Shown: positions 26,146-36,724 of the stretch, piece after piece
How the letters are laid out: each line of letters opens with the position of its first letter
Numbering within the stretch: position 1 is the first letter of the stretch
DNA from: Cupriavidus respiraculi
GTDB taxonomy: Bacteria > Pseudomonadota > Gammaproteobacteria > Burkholderiales > Burkholderiaceae
Direction: 5' to 3'
NCBI RefSeq assembly: GCF_914271545.1
Contig: NZ_CAJZAH010000008.1
Location: 114,696 to 178,695, forward strand
Length of the DNA stretch: 64,000 bases
Made by a program: the position numbers and the translations under genes
Notes under the pieces: generated by a model
What the model was told of the DNA's origin: nothing
What the model saw: the letters and a program-made list of their open reading frames with translations, nothing else
Databases searched by the model: none

Positions 26146-27311
26146 ATGCTGCAAGCCGTCGCCCCTTCGCATCTGGCGCCCCTCGGGGCGCCGCCCGGTC
26201 CACGCGCCGTCGTCGTGCTCGGCGCCGGCAAGATCGGCCGCACCATCGCACGCATGCTGCACGGCACCGGCGACTATGCGGTCACGGTGGTCGACCGCGA
26301 CGCGCCGCAGCTTGCCGGCATGCCCGCCGGCATCGCGGTCCGCCAGGCCGATCCGACCGCCGCGGGCGCGTGTATCGCGCTGCTCGATGGCGCCTGGGCC
26401 GTGCTCAACGCGCTGCCCTTCCATGCCGCCACGGCGGTTGCCACTGCCGCGGCCGAACTTGGCGTGCACTATTTCGACCTTACCGAGGACGTGGCGGCCA
26501 CGCACGCTATCCGCCAGCTCGCGCCGGGCGCGCGCTCGGTGCTGATGCCGCAGTGCGGCCTGGCCCCCGGCTTTATCGGGGTGGTGGGGCACGACCTGGC
26601 GCGACGCTTCCTGCGCGACGGCGGCGAACTGCTGTCCCTGCGCATGCGCGTGGGCGCGCTGCCGCGCTATCCCAGCAACGCGCTGAAGTACAACCTGACC
26701 TGGAGCACCGAAGGGTTGATCAACGAGTATTGCAACCCGTGCGAGGCCATCGTCGGCGGGCGGCGCGTCGAGGTGCCGGCGCTGGAGGGGCTTGAGAGCT
26801 TCGCACTGGACGGCATCGAATACGAGGCGTTCAATACCTCGGGAGGACTCGGCACGCTGCCGGAAACGCTGGCCGGACGGGCGCGCGACGTGGACTACAA
26901 GTCGATCCGCTACCCGGGCCACTGCGCGGCGATGAAACTGTTGCTGGACGACCTGCGGCTGCGCGAGCGGCGCGACTGGCTGCGGGACATCTTCGACAGC
27001 GCGATCCCGCAGACCGAGCAGGACGTCGTGGTGATCTTCGCCACCGCCACCGGGCGCACGCGGGCGGGGCAGGGCCCGCTCGTGCAGGCCTCGTTCTCGG
27101 CGCGCATCGGCGGCACGGAGACGGACGCCGGCCATGTCAATGCGATCCAGCTCACCACCGCTGCGGGCATCTGCACGGCGCTGGATCTGGTGGCCACGGG
27201 CGTGCTGCCGCAGAGCGGCTTCGTGCGGCAGGAGGCGATGCCGCTGGATGCCTTCCTGGCCAACCGCTTTGGCCGGCAATACACCTGCCACCCACTGGAG
27301 GAGACCGCAGC

Positions 27312-27315
<4 letters not shown>
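26146..27315 (+). CDS. Saccharopine dehydrogenase-family oxidoreductase, probable lysine 6-dehydrogenase
   Basis: Encodes 389 aa. The Rossmann motif VVVLGAGKIGRTIA is at residues 23-36. Later blocks (LNALPFHAATAVATAAAELGVHYFDLTED and MPQCGLAPGFIGVVGHDLA) match saccharopine dehydrogenase and lysine 6-dehydrogenase proteins. Its length is close to known lysine 6-dehydrogenases (about 385 aa). The likely reaction is oxidation of the lysine epsilon-amino group to allysine, which cyclises to piperideine-6-carboxylate. AAGGAGAAG precedes the ATG. The stop overlaps the next gene's start by four bases, so the two are coupled. Confidence 0.85.
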
Positions 27316-28847
<1,532 letters not shown>

Positions 28848-28963
28848 GGCTGGGCCGGGCGGCGGCCGTGTATTTATTCGTAACTCGGGTTACAGAGGGA
28901 TGACCCCGTATTACCGCTGCGCCCCGTATAACCTCGGCATGAACACCAGTCAGAGGTAAGGCG

Positions 28964-29245
28964 ATGAAAGCCGCGTGGAAGGGGTTGGTTGCAGTGGGAG
29001 CGACGGCGCTGCTCGGCGGCTGTGCCGTGTATCCCGCGCCGTATGACGTGGGATACGGCCCCGGCTACGATCCGGGCTATGCCGTCGCGCCGGCGCCGGT
29101 CTACGTGCAGCCGGCCCCTGTCGTGGTCGCGCCGCGGCCGTACTTCTACGGTGGGTGGGGATACTACAGGGGAGGGGGCGGCCACGGCCATCATCATGGC
29201 CACCACCGAGGTCATCGGGGCCACGGGCGCGGGCACCACCGCTAG
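28964..29245 (+). CDS. Small lipoprotein with Tyr/Pro-rich middle and His/Gly-rich tail
   Basis: Encodes 93 aa. The lipobox LLGGC puts the lipidated Cys at about residue 20. The middle has VGYGPGYDPGYAVAP repeats rich in Tyr and Pro, and the last 22 residues alternate Gly and His with Arg. Such a tail could bind Ni, Cu or Zn at the envelope. A TATAAC -10-like box and the inverted repeat GTAAC-N4-GTTAC (28879-28892) lie upstream, so expression may be controlled. No family function is known to me. Confidence 0.75.
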   Translation: MKAAWKGLVAVGATALLGGCAVYPAPYDVGYGPGYDPGYAVAPAPVYVQPAPVVVAPRPYFYGGWGYYRGGGGHGHHHGHHRGHRGHGRGHHR

Positions 29246-29267
29246 GCGCTGCCCGCGGCAGCCTGCC

Positions 29268-29867
29268 TCAGGCCTGGCCGTTCAGTCCGTCCCAGCTCGG
29301 GGCGAGCGTTTGCGGAATATCGATCAAGTCGAGCACGCGGCCCACGGTGTGATCGACCAGTTCGGCGATGCTGCCGGGCTTCTGGTAGAACCCCGGCACG
29401 GGCGGAAAGACAATGCCGCCCATTTCCGTGACCGCGGTCATGTTGCGCAGGTGCGCCAGGTTCAGCGGCGTCTCGCGCACCATCAGCACCAGGCGGCGCC
29501 GCTCCTTCAGCGTGACGTCCGCCGCGCGCGTGATCAGATTGTCGGACAGGCCATGCGCGACCGCCGCCAGCGTGCGCATCGAGCACGGCGCCACCACCAT
29601 CGCATGCGCGCGGAACGAGCCGCTGGCAATGGTGGCGCCGATATCGCGCACGTTGTGCACGACGTGCGCCAGCGCCTCGACCTCGGCCTTGCCGATGTCC
29701 ATTTCGTGCTGCAGGTTCATCACGCCCGCCGGCGAGACCAGCAGGTGGGTCTCGACGTCTGGCGCGGCGCGCAGCACCTGCGCCAGCCGCACGCCATAGA
29801 CGGCACCGGTGGCGCCGGTGATGGCGACGATTACCCGCCGCGGGGTCGCGCCGCCGGCTGCGGACAT
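29268..29867 (-). CDS. ubiX: Flavin prenyltransferase UbiX
   Basis: Encodes 199 aa. VIVAITGATGAVYGVRLAQ, then VVAPCSMRTLAAVAHG and RETPLNLAHLRNMTAVTEMGGIVFPP are the UbiX family blocks. It prenylates FMN to give the cofactor of UbiD decarboxylases in ubiquinone synthesis. It starts eight bases after grxD ends and is the last gene of the hemA-prfA-prmC-grxD-ubiX run. Confidence 0.96.
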   Translation of the reverse strand: MSAAGGATPRRVIVAITGATGAVYGVRLAQVLRAAPDVETHLLVSPAGVMNLQHEMDIGKAEVEALAHVVHNVRDIGATIASGSFRAHAMVVAPCSMRTLAAVAHGLSDNLITRAADVTLKERRRLVLMVRETPLNLAHLRNMTAVTEMGGIVFPPVPGFYQKPGSIAELVDHTVGRVLDLIDIPQTLAPSWDGLNGQA

Positions 29868-29875
29868 GGCGCCGC

Positions 29876-30187
29876 TCAGCCCTTGAGCAGTGTTTGCAGT
29901 TCGCCGTTCTGGTACATCTCCATCATGATGTCCGAGCCGCCGACGAATTCGCCGTTGACGTAGAGCTGGGGAATTGTCGGCCAGTTGGCGTATTCCTTGA
30001 TGCCCTGGCGGATGCCGTCGTCGTCCAGCACGTTGACGGTGGTGGGAGCGTCCACGCCGCAGGCCTTCAGGATCTGGATGGCGCGGCCCGAGAAGCCGCA
30101 CATCGGGAACTGAGCCGTTCCCTTCATGAACAGCACGACGGGATGGCCTTTCACGATCTGGTCGATCTGTTGTTGCACTTCGCTCAT
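29876..30187 (-). CDS. grxD: Monothiol glutaredoxin Grx4
   Basis: Encodes 103 aa. The active site is CGFS in FPMCGFSGRAIQIL, with WPTIPQLYVNGEFVGGSDI for glutathione binding. Such proteins carry a shared [2Fe-2S] cluster and pass it to client proteins. It lies between prmC and ubiX on the same strand. Confidence 0.97.
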   Translation of the reverse strand: MSEVQQQIDQIVKGHPVVLFMKGTAQFPMCGFSGRAIQILKACGVDAPTTVNVLDDDGIRQGIKEYANWPTIPQLYVNGEFVGGSDIMMEMYQNGELQTLLKG

Positions 30188-30310
30188 GATTTCGCTTGTC
30201 AGTGTGGCGCGAGTGGATGGCCGAAAAGGCCGGTCGCGCCTTGGGGATCAGATGCGCACCTTGCCGGCGCGCGTGGAATGAGGCGATTTTACCGGATTCG
30301 GCAAGCCGCT

Positions 30311-31183
30311 TCAGGCGCCATCATCGCCCGCAGCGGGCCGGCGGCCGGCGGTGCAGCGCTCGTTGCCGCCGAGGTCGCGCAGGGTGGCCACATCGGCGAA
30401 GCCCGCTTGCGCGAACAGCCCGCGCACGGCCTCGCCTTGGTCGTAGCCGTGTTCCACCAGCAGCCAGCCGTCCGCCTCCAGCCTTTCCCCAGCGCCGGCG
30501 GCGATGATCGCCACGTCGCCCAGGCCATCGCCGTGGTCGGTCAGCGCGTCCAGCGGTTCGAAGCGCAGGTCGCCCTGGCCCAGATGGGGATCGCCCGCGG
30601 CGATATAGGGCGGGTTGCTCACGATCAGCGCAAAACGCCGGGCCGGCACCGCGCCATACCAGTCCGACAGCAGAAATCGCACATTGGCCGCGCCCAGCGC
30701 GTCGGCGTTCCGTTGCGCCACGGCCAGTGCCGCTGGCGAGATATCGGTGGCCCAGACGCGCGCATCGGGCCGTTCGCACGCGATCGTGACCGCCAGGATG
30801 CCCGATCCCGTGCCCAGGTCCAGCACGGCCGGCGAGTCCTTGCCGGCGAGGCGGACGAGCGCCGCTTCGACGGCCACCTCGGTATCCGGGCGGGGTATCA
30901 GCACGTCGGGCGTGACGATGAACTGCCGGCCGAAGAATTCGCGGTTGCCCACCAGGTGCGCCATGGGCTCGCCAGCCAGCCGCCGCCCCACCAGCGCGGC
31001 CAGCGCGTCGCTCGCGGCGGTGTCCAGCACCTCGGTGTCCCGGGTGATCAGTTGGGTGCGCGTCAGGCCCGTAACATGGGTCAGCAGCATCCGCGCTTCC
31101 AGCGCCGGCAGGCCGGCGCGCAGGGCGGACGCCAGCGCCTCGCGGACGGACTGGCCAGATGGTTGCGCGGGAAGGGAAGGCAT
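30311..31183 (-). CDS. prmC: Release-factor glutamine methyltransferase PrmC (HemK)
   Basis: Encodes 290 aa. The SAM motif is VLDLGTGSGILAVTIA, the catalytic motif NPPYIA, and the N-terminal helical domain has the family's EARMLLTHVTGLTRTQLI. It methylates the Gln of the GGQ motif in release factors, including the product of prfA upstream. A lipoprotein gene with its own terminator lies between the two. The last 15 residues are less conserved. Confidence 0.95.
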   Translation of the reverse strand: MPSLPAQPSGQSVREALASALRAGLPALEARMLLTHVTGLTRTQLITRDTEVLDTAASDALAALVGRRLAGEPMAHLVGNREFFGRQFIVTPDVLIPRPDTEVAVEAALVRLAGKDSPAVLDLGTGSGILAVTIACERPDARVWATDISPAALAVAQRNADALGAANVRFLLSDWYGAVPARRFALIVSNPPYIAAGDPHLGQGDLRFEPLDALTDHGDGLGDVAIIAAGAGERLEADGWLLVEHGYDQGEAVRGLFAQAGFADVATLRDLGGNERCTAGRRPAAGDDGA

Positions 31184-31245
31184 CAGGGAACGGAAAGGAA
31201 AGCGAAGGTCAGGCGGTGGCGCAGACGTTGGTGCGCCCTTTTACA

Positions 31246-31279
31246 TGAAAACGCCCCGCCGGTGTGAACCGGCGGGGCG
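31246..31279 (-). terminator. Rho-independent terminator of the Ala-rich lipoprotein gene
   Basis: On the minus strand a 12-bp perfect stem (CGCCCCGCCGGT, 31279-31268, with its complement at 31263-31252) and a four-base loop are followed by TTTTC. It lies 42 bases past the lipoprotein stop and 63 bases before prmC, so prmC probably relies on readthrough or its own promoter. Confidence 0.8.
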
Positions 31280-31320
31280 GGGCGCATGCCGAGGACTCGC
31301 CAGTCCGGCGACGGCCCGGC

Positions 31321-31647
31321 TTACTTGTTGACGGCGTCGCGCGTCTTGTCCGCGGTGGTGTTCGCAGCGTCCTTCGCGGCATCGCGGGCGTTCGCCATGG
31401 CGGCGCCGGCTTCGTCCTTGGCCTTCTCGGCCGCGGCCGAGACATCGGAGGCGGCGTTGCTGGCGGCGGCCTTGGCCGCATCGGCGGCCGATTCGGCGGC
31501 CGCGGCGGCATTGCTCGCCGCAGCCTTGGCGGACTCCGCGGCATTCTGCATCGCGGTGTCGGCGCTCGTCGCGGGAGCGTCTTCCTTCTTGCTACAGGCG
31601 GTCAGTGCGGCGGTCAGCATCAACAACGCAAGCAGTTTCTTCATCAT
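31321..31647 (-). CDS. Ala-rich helical lipoprotein
   Basis: Encodes 108 aa. Signal sequence with lipobox LTAALTAC puts the lipid-modified Cys at about residue 18. The mature part is an almost uninterrupted Ala/Lys/Asp/Glu-rich amphipathic helix with repeating ASNAA, SAADAAK and AAKDAAN units, like small outer-membrane-attached coiled proteins or LEA-like proteins. AGGAC precedes the double ATG; either may be used. Such low-complexity lipoproteins have no established function. It interrupts the usual prfA-prmC adjacency. Confidence 0.8.
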   Translation of the reverse strand: MMKKLLALLMLTAALTACSKKEDAPATSADTAMQNAAESAKAAASNAAAAAESAADAAKAAASNAASDVSAAAEKAKDEAGAAMANARDAAKDAANTTADKTRDAVNK

Positions 31648-31823
31648 GTCGTCCTTTTTGTCCGTTTCGAGAGAGACGCCGGCCTTGTCTCGGCGGGTAT
31701 TCGGTCTCGATTATAGCCAGCGAGACTGCGCCGGCCATCGCTGTTTCATGGACTTACAAGAAATAAGCCGCATTTGTCAGATAAACGCGGACAGATGTCG
31801 CCCGAATCGCCGGTGAGCGGACC

Positions 31824-32906
31824 TTAGCCGTCCTCGCCGAGCGCGGCCAGCTGGTCGGCCTGGTGCTCGGCGGCAAGCGTCGACAGCAGTTCGTCCATGT
31901 CGCCGTCCATGATCATGTCGATCTTGTACAGCGTCAGGTTGATGCGATGGTCCGTCACGCGGCCCTGGGGGAAGTTGTACGTGCGGATGCGGTCGCTGCG
32001 ATCGCCGGAGCCAATCAAGTTGCGGCGCGTGCTCGCTTCCTTGGCCTGCGCCGCGCGCAGCTGCGCGTCCTTCAGGCGCGCGGCCAGCACCTTCATCGCC
32101 TTGTCCTTGTTGCGGTGCTGGCTGCGGTCGTCCTGGCATTCCACCACGATGCCGGTCGGCAGGTGGGTCAGGCGCACCGCGGAATCGGTCTTGTTGATGT
32201 GCTGCCCGCCGGCGCCCGAGGCGCGGAAGGTATCGACGCGCAGGTCCGACGGATTGATCTCGATCTCGGTCAGTTCGTCGGCCTCCGGCATGACCACCAC
32301 CGTGCAGGCCGAGGTATGGATGCGGCCCTGCGCCTCGGTGGCCGGCACGCGCTGCACGCGGTGTCCGCCGGATTCGAACTTCAGACGCGAGAAGGCCGCG
32401 TCGCCGGCGATCCGCACGATCACTTCCTTGTAGCCGCCCAGGTCCGACGGCGACTCGCTCATGATCTCGACCTGCCAGCGCTGGCGCTCAGCGTAGCGCG
32501 TGTACATGCGCAGCAGGTCGGCCGCGAACAGCGCGCTCTCCTCGCCGCCCGTGCCGGCGCGGATCTCCAGCAGCAGATTGCGGTCGTCGTTCGGGTCCTT
32601 GGGCAGCAGCAGCTTCTGCAGGCTGTCTTCCAGCGTCTCCAGGCCGGCGCGGGCGCTGGCGATCTCGTCGGCGGCGAACTCCTTCATCTCCGGATCGTCC
32701 AGCAGCGCCTGCGCGGTGGCGAGGTCCTCCTGGGCCTGGCGGTAGCGCCCGAACTGCTCCGCGACCGGCGTCAGCTCGGCATGCTCGCGCGTGAGCTTGC
32801 GGTACTGGTCCATATTGGCCGTGGCGCCTTCGTGCGACAGCAGCGCGTTGACCTCGTCGAGTCGCTCGACCAATTGCTCGAGCTTGGCTTGCATGCTGGG
32901 TTTCAT
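31824..32906 (-). CDS. prfA: Peptide chain release factor 1
   Basis: Encodes 360 aa, the same as E. coli RF1. The codon-recognition tripeptide is PAT in [16 protein letters not shown] and the catalytic GGQ lies in [16 protein letters not shown]. It terminates translation at UAA and UAG. ATG 32906 gives the family start [12 protein letters not shown]; a much longer upstream open frame is not coding. It follows hemA by 116 bases on the same strand. Confidence 0.98.
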   Translation of the reverse strand: MKPSMQAKLEQLVERLDEVNALLSHEGATANMDQYRKLTREHAELTPVAEQFGRYRQAQEDLATAQALLDDPEMKEFAADEIASARAGLETLEDSLQKLLLPKDPNDDRNLLLEIRAGTGGEESALFAADLLRMYTRYAERQRWQVEIMSESPSDLGGYKEVIVRIAGDAAFSRLKFESGGHRVQRVPATEAQGRIHTSACTVVVMPEADELTEIEINPSDLRVDTFRASGAGGQHINKTDSAVRLTHLPTGIVVECQDDRSQHRNKDKAMKVLAARLKDAQLRAAQAKEASTRRNLIGSGDRSDRIRTYNFPQGRVTDHRINLTLYKIDMIMDGDMDELLSTLAAEHQADQLAALGEDG

Positions 32907-33022
32907 GGGATTCACGGATCGGGTTCGTGCGGCGGGAGGAAGGACCGCCAGCTGGAAAGGCGTGCCACCGGGTGCGCCCGGCGGAGAGGGGGCGCGCGCA
33001 GGTGCGCGCGGCGCGAGCGCGG

Positions 33023-34327
33023 CTAGCGCTCGGAGTGGCTGCTCTGGCGGAACAGGCCAGGCATCAGGCGCAGCAGCGCCTCGCGGTCTTCGCCCTGGGT
33101 GTGGTTCAGCGCGTGGGTCGGGCCGTGCAGGAACTTGCGGGTCAGCGCGCCGGACAGCGCTTCGAGCACCGCTTCGGGATCGTCGCCGCGTGCCAGCATG
33201 CGGCGGGCGCGGTCGAGCTCGGCCTGGCGCAGCGCCTCGCCCTGGCTCTGCAGGTCGCGGATCACCGGCACCACGCTGCGCGTTTCCAGCCAGTGCATGA
33301 AGTTCTGCACGCGCGATTCGATGATGGCCTCCGCCTGTGCCACCGCGGCTTGGCGCAGCGCGTTGCCCTCGCGCACGATGGCGCCGAGGTCGTCCACGGT
33401 ATAGAGGAAGACGTCGTCCAGCCGCGCCACCTCGGGCTCCACGTCGCGCGGCACAGCGAGGTCGACCATCATGATCGGGCGGTGCTTGCGCAGCTTGACC
33501 GCCCGCTCCACGGCGCCCAGGCCGAGGATGGGCAGCGAGCTGGCGGTGCAGGAGACGACGATATCGAACTCGTGCAGGCGGCTGCCCAGTTCGGACAGGC
33601 GGATCGCCTCGGTATTCAGGCCCTGGCCGGCCAGCTGCTCGGCCAGCTTCTCGCCGCGCTCGACGGTACGGTTGGCGACCACGATCTGGCGCGGCGTCTG
33701 CGCGGCGAAGTGCGTGGCGCACAGTTCGATCATCTCGCCCGCGCCGATGAACAGCACGCGTTGGCTGGCGATGCTCTCGAAGATCCGCTGGCCCAGCCGC
33801 ACGGCCGCCGCCGCCATCGACACCGAGTGCGCGCCGATCTCGGTCTGGCCGCGCACTTCCTTGGCCACCGCGAAGGTGCGCTGGAACAGCTGGTTCAGGT
33901 AGGTGCCCAACGCGCCGGCCTCGCCGGCGGTGCGCACGGCATCCTTCAGTTGCCCGAGGATCTGGGTTTCGCCGAGCACCATCGAGTCCAGCCCGCTGGC
34001 GACGCGGAAGGCATGGCGCACCGCTTCGGACTGCGGCAACGCATACAGGTGCGGCGCGAGTTCGCCGGCCGGCACGTTGTGGTGCTGGGCCAGCCAGCGC
34101 AGGGTGTCCTCGAAACCGTCCGAGCCCGACACCAGCAGTTCGGTGGCGCAGTAGATCTCGGTGCGGTTGCAGGTGGAGAGGATGGCGGCTTCGGTGCCGT
34201 TGCGGCCGGCGAAGTGCGTGCGCAGGGCACCCAGGGCCGGCTTGATCTGCTCGAGCGGAAACGCCACGCGCTCGCGGAGCGAGACGGGTGCCGTGGTGTG
34301 ATTGATTCCGACTGCGAGCAGTTGCAT
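33023..34327 (-). CDS. hemA: Glutamyl-tRNA reductase
   Basis: Encodes 434 aa. The catalytic Cys lies in [10 protein letters not shown], the N-terminal domain starts [19 protein letters not shown], and the NADPH domain has GAGEMIEL and [13 protein letters not shown]. It reduces Glu-tRNA(Glu) to glutamate-1-semialdehyde, the first committed step of tetrapyrrole synthesis. A minus-strand TATAAT (34423-34428) about 100 bases upstream is a likely -10 box. The hemA-prfA order is widely conserved. Confidence 0.98.
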   Translation of the reverse strand: MQLLAVGINHTTAPVSLRERVAFPLEQIKPALGALRTHFAGRNGTEAAILSTCNRTEIYCATELLVSGSDGFEDTLRWLAQHHNVPAGELAPHLYALPQSEAVRHAFRVASGLDSMVLGETQILGQLKDAVRTAGEAGALGTYLNQLFQRTFAVAKEVRGQTEIGAHSVSMAAAAVRLGQRIFESIASQRVLFIGAGEMIELCATHFAAQTPRQIVVANRTVERGEKLAEQLAGQGLNTEAIRLSELGSRLHEFDIVVSCTASSLPILGLGAVERAVKLRKHRPIMMVDLAVPRDVEPEVARLDDVFLYTVDDLGAIVREGNALRQAAVAQAEAIIESRVQNFMHWLETRSVVPVIRDLQSQGEALRQAELDRARRMLARGDDPEAVLEALSGALTRKFLHGPTHALNHTQGEDREALLRLMPGLFRQSSHSER

Positions 34328-34562
34328 TGTGGGGATTTGATATGGGGTCCCGGCTCCAGACGCGCCTTGGGGGCGCTGTGCGTGGGCACTGGGAAGCGCA
34401 ATGCGCCGCCGGACCGGCTTGCATTATACCTTCGGGCGTGGCAGTTTGCCCGGGCCCGGTGTGGCGCGCATACCGCATTCCGGGGCCTTTTCGGGTAATG
34501 TCGGGGCGCATTGCGGCAGGTCAATACGCGTCTCGTGCGGGCGCAATCAGGGAGACAGAGTC

Positions 34563-34808
34563 ATGCTGGGCACGTTTGTCGTCGGGATGGTGGTGGGCTT
34601 GGTCGGGCGCCTGTGGCACCCCGCCGGCCGCGTCCTGTCGATTCCCATGGCGCTGCTGCTGGGCGGCGTCGGCGCGCTCGCGGCGTTCTACGGCGGGCGG
34701 GCGCTGCGCCTGTTCATCGACGGACAGCTGATCGGCTGGGCCGTCGCGATCCTTGGCGCGGCCCTGCTGGTGGGAGTCTGGGGCGCCTTCGCCCGCGGCT
34801 TGCGCTAG
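34563..34808 (+). CDS. Small integral membrane protein (transglycosylase-associated-like)
   Basis: Encodes 81 aa with three hydrophobic helices and glycine-rich packing motifs (VGMVVGLVGRLW, LLLGGVGALAAFYGG). It resembles the GlsB/YeaQ/YmgE group, whose role in stress is unclear; the match is by character rather than by a strict motif. GGGAGA precedes ATG 34563. It is divergent from hemA and converges on mtnN. Confidence 0.65.
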   Translation: MLGTFVVGMVVGLVGRLWHPAGRVLSIPMALLLGGVGALAAFYGGRALRLFIDGQLIGWAVAILGAALLVGVWGAFARGLR

Positions 34809-34817
34809 GTTCCCGGG

Positions 34818-35585
34818 CTAGGCCCGCGCGGCCAGGAAGCGCCGCAGGATGCCGGCCGAATAGTGGCTGGCGACTTCGCCCAGGAACGCGGGGAAATCGA
34901 GATGGGCGCTGTCGTCCGCCCGGTCGGACACCGTGCGCATCAGCGCATGGCGCACGCCGTACTCGTGGCAGACCTGCGCCACCGCGGCGCCTTCCATCTC
35001 CACCGCGAGCAACCCCGGCAGCCGCGCGGGCAATTCCGCCGCGATTGCCGGCGCGTTGATGAACTGGTCGCCGCTGGCGATCATGCCGCGGTGCAGGGCG
35101 GGCGCGCTGACGCCGAAGCGGGCGCGGACGGCCGCCGGCACCGCCGTTGCCAGATCGTCGCGCAGAAAGCCCGCCGCGGCGTCGTACAGCGCGTCGGTCA
35201 GCGCCGGATCGGCCGCGAATTCGGCGCGTCCCAGCAGCGGCACCTCATGGCGGGGAAACAGCGGCCGGGCATCCATGTCGTGCTGCACGGTGCGATCCGC
35301 GATCACGACATCGCCCACACGCGTGTGCGGCCCGACTCCGCCCGCGAGGCCCGTGAACACCAGTTCCCGCACGCCGAACTGATGGACCAGCGTCACCGTC
35401 GTCGCGGCCGCGGCGACCTTGCCGATCCGCGCCAGCACCAGCACGCAGCGCTGGCCGAACAGTTCGCCGACATGGTAGTCGCGCATGCCGATGTGATGGA
35501 CGGTGGCGCGGGCGTCCTCGTGCCGCATCGCGGCGACCAGGTCGTCGACTTCGTCGTGCATGGCGGCGAGGATGCCGAGGGTCAT
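34818..35585 (-). CDS. mtnN: 5'-methylthioadenosine/S-adenosylhomocysteine nucleosidase
   Basis: Encodes 255 aa from ATG 35585 (MTLGILAAMHDEV, the family start). The nucleoside site is VEMEGAAVAQVC and the catalytic Asp is in RTVSDRAD. It hydrolyses MTA and SAH to adenine plus the thioribose, recycling SAM by-products. An in-frame ATG at 35630 with GGACGG before it would add 15 residues and is possible. It is divergent from the DUF2157 operon. Confidence 0.93.
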   Translation of the reverse strand: MTLGILAAMHDEVDDLVAAMRHEDARATVHHIGMRDYHVGELFGQRCVLVLARIGKVAAAATTVTLVHQFGVRELVFTGLAGGVGPHTRVGDVVIADRTVQHDMDARPLFPRHEVPLLGRAEFAADPALTDALYDAAAGFLRDDLATAVPAAVRARFGVSAPALHRGMIASGDQFINAPAIAAELPARLPGLLAVEMEGAAVAQVCHEYGVRHALMRTVSDRADDSAHLDFPAFLGEVASHYSAGILRRFLAARA

Positions 35586-35698
35586 GGCGGTGAGGGCGGC
35601 AATGGCCGCGAACGGGAAAGGCGACAGCATACCGTCCCGGGTCCGCCATGCGTCACTCTTTGCTAGAGTGCGCACACATCGTTCCGACAGGAAGGACC

Positions 35699-36724
35699 AT
35701 GGCCCACACCGAGCTGCAAGGTTTTGACGCGCGCCGCGCCCTCCGGCAGGCGCTGTGCGCATGGCGCGAGCGCGGCGCCATCGGTGCGCCGCGTGCGATG
35801 CAGGCGTGGCGCGCGACGGAGCCCACCGCGGCCAGCTGGGCGGCGTGGCTGGACCGCGCCTTGCTCATCCTTGGCGCCGCGTTGCTGTGCGCGGGCGTCG
35901 TCGTATTCTTCGCCTTCAACTGGCAGGCGCTGCACAAGTTCGCCCGCTTCGGCGTGCTGGCCGCCCTGGTGACCGCGCTGGCCGGCTTCGCCGCGCTGCG
36001 GCCTCCGAACGATGCGCTCGGACGGGCGGCGCTGTTCGGCGCGTCCGTCAGCACCGGCGTACTGCTGGCGGTGATCGGCCAGGTCTACCAGACCGGGGCC
36101 GACGCCTGGCAGCTGTTCGCGCTATGGGCGGCGCTGTCGATACCGTGGGCGCTGGCCGCAAGGGCCGCGCCGCACTGGTGGCTGGTTATCGTGCTGGCCA
36201 ATGTCGCGCTGCTGCGCTGGTTCAGCCTGCGGCCCGGCGTGTCCGGCATGTTCGAGCTGATGTTCGGCAGCGCCGACAAGCTCGCGCCCTTGCTGCTGAC
36301 GGCCGGTGCGATGGCACAGCTCGCGCTGTGGTTCGCGCTCTGCCGCTGGGCGCCGGGACTGGGCTTTCGCGGCAGGGCAGGCGCGCGCATTCTCGCGGCG
36401 CTGGCATGCGGGTACGCGGGCGCGTTGGGCATGGGCGCGGTCGTTGTTCGCGAATTCGATATCGGCTTGTTCATCGCCGCCCTGCTGATCCTCGGCCTGC
36501 TGACATGGTGGTTCCGCGCGCGGACCTTCGATGTGCTCGTGCTGAGTCTTGCGGCATTCGCCGGCATCGCGGTCACGGTGGCCGCCATCGGGCGGCTGGT
36601 CTTCGAGGGGCGCTCGGAGACCGGCGGTTTCCTGGTGCTCGGCATGGTGACCATCGGCTTGTCGGCCGCCGCCGCGACCTGGCTTACCCGCGCCTACCGG
36701 CGCAGCGTCGCGGAGGCATCGTGA
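35699..36724 (+). CDS. DUF2157 multi-pass membrane protein
   Basis: Encodes 341 aa. A short cytosolic N-terminus precedes about ten hydrophobic segments; the start of the first block (LIILGAALLCAGVVVFFAFNWQAL-like) is the DUF2157 signature. AAGGACC stands before ATG 35699. Its stop overlaps the next gene's GTG start by four bases. DUF2157, DUF4401 and GDYXXLXY proteins are repeatedly neighbours, so they probably form one inner-membrane complex of unknown function. Confidence 0.85.
   Translation: MAHTELQGFDARRALRQALCAWRERGAIGAPRAMQAWRATEPTAASWAAWLDRALLILGAALLCAGVVVFFAFNWQALHKFARFGVLAALVTALAGFAALRPPNDALGRAALFGASVSTGVLLAVIGQVYQTGADAWQLFALWAALSIPWALAARAAPHWWLVIVLANVALLRWFSLRPGVSGMFELMFGSADKLAPLLLTAGAMAQLALWFALCRWAPGLGFRGRAGARILAALACGYAGALGMGAVVVREFDIGLFIAALLILGLLTWWFRARTFDVLVLSLAAFAGIAVTVAAIGRLVFEGRSETGGFLVLGMVTIGLSAAAATWLTRAYRRSVAEAS

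Noticed and set aside
32907-34511. A long N-terminal extension of the prfA frame
   Set aside because: It is antisense-like low-complexity Arg/Pro sequence across hemA; RF1 length and N-terminus fix the start at 32906.
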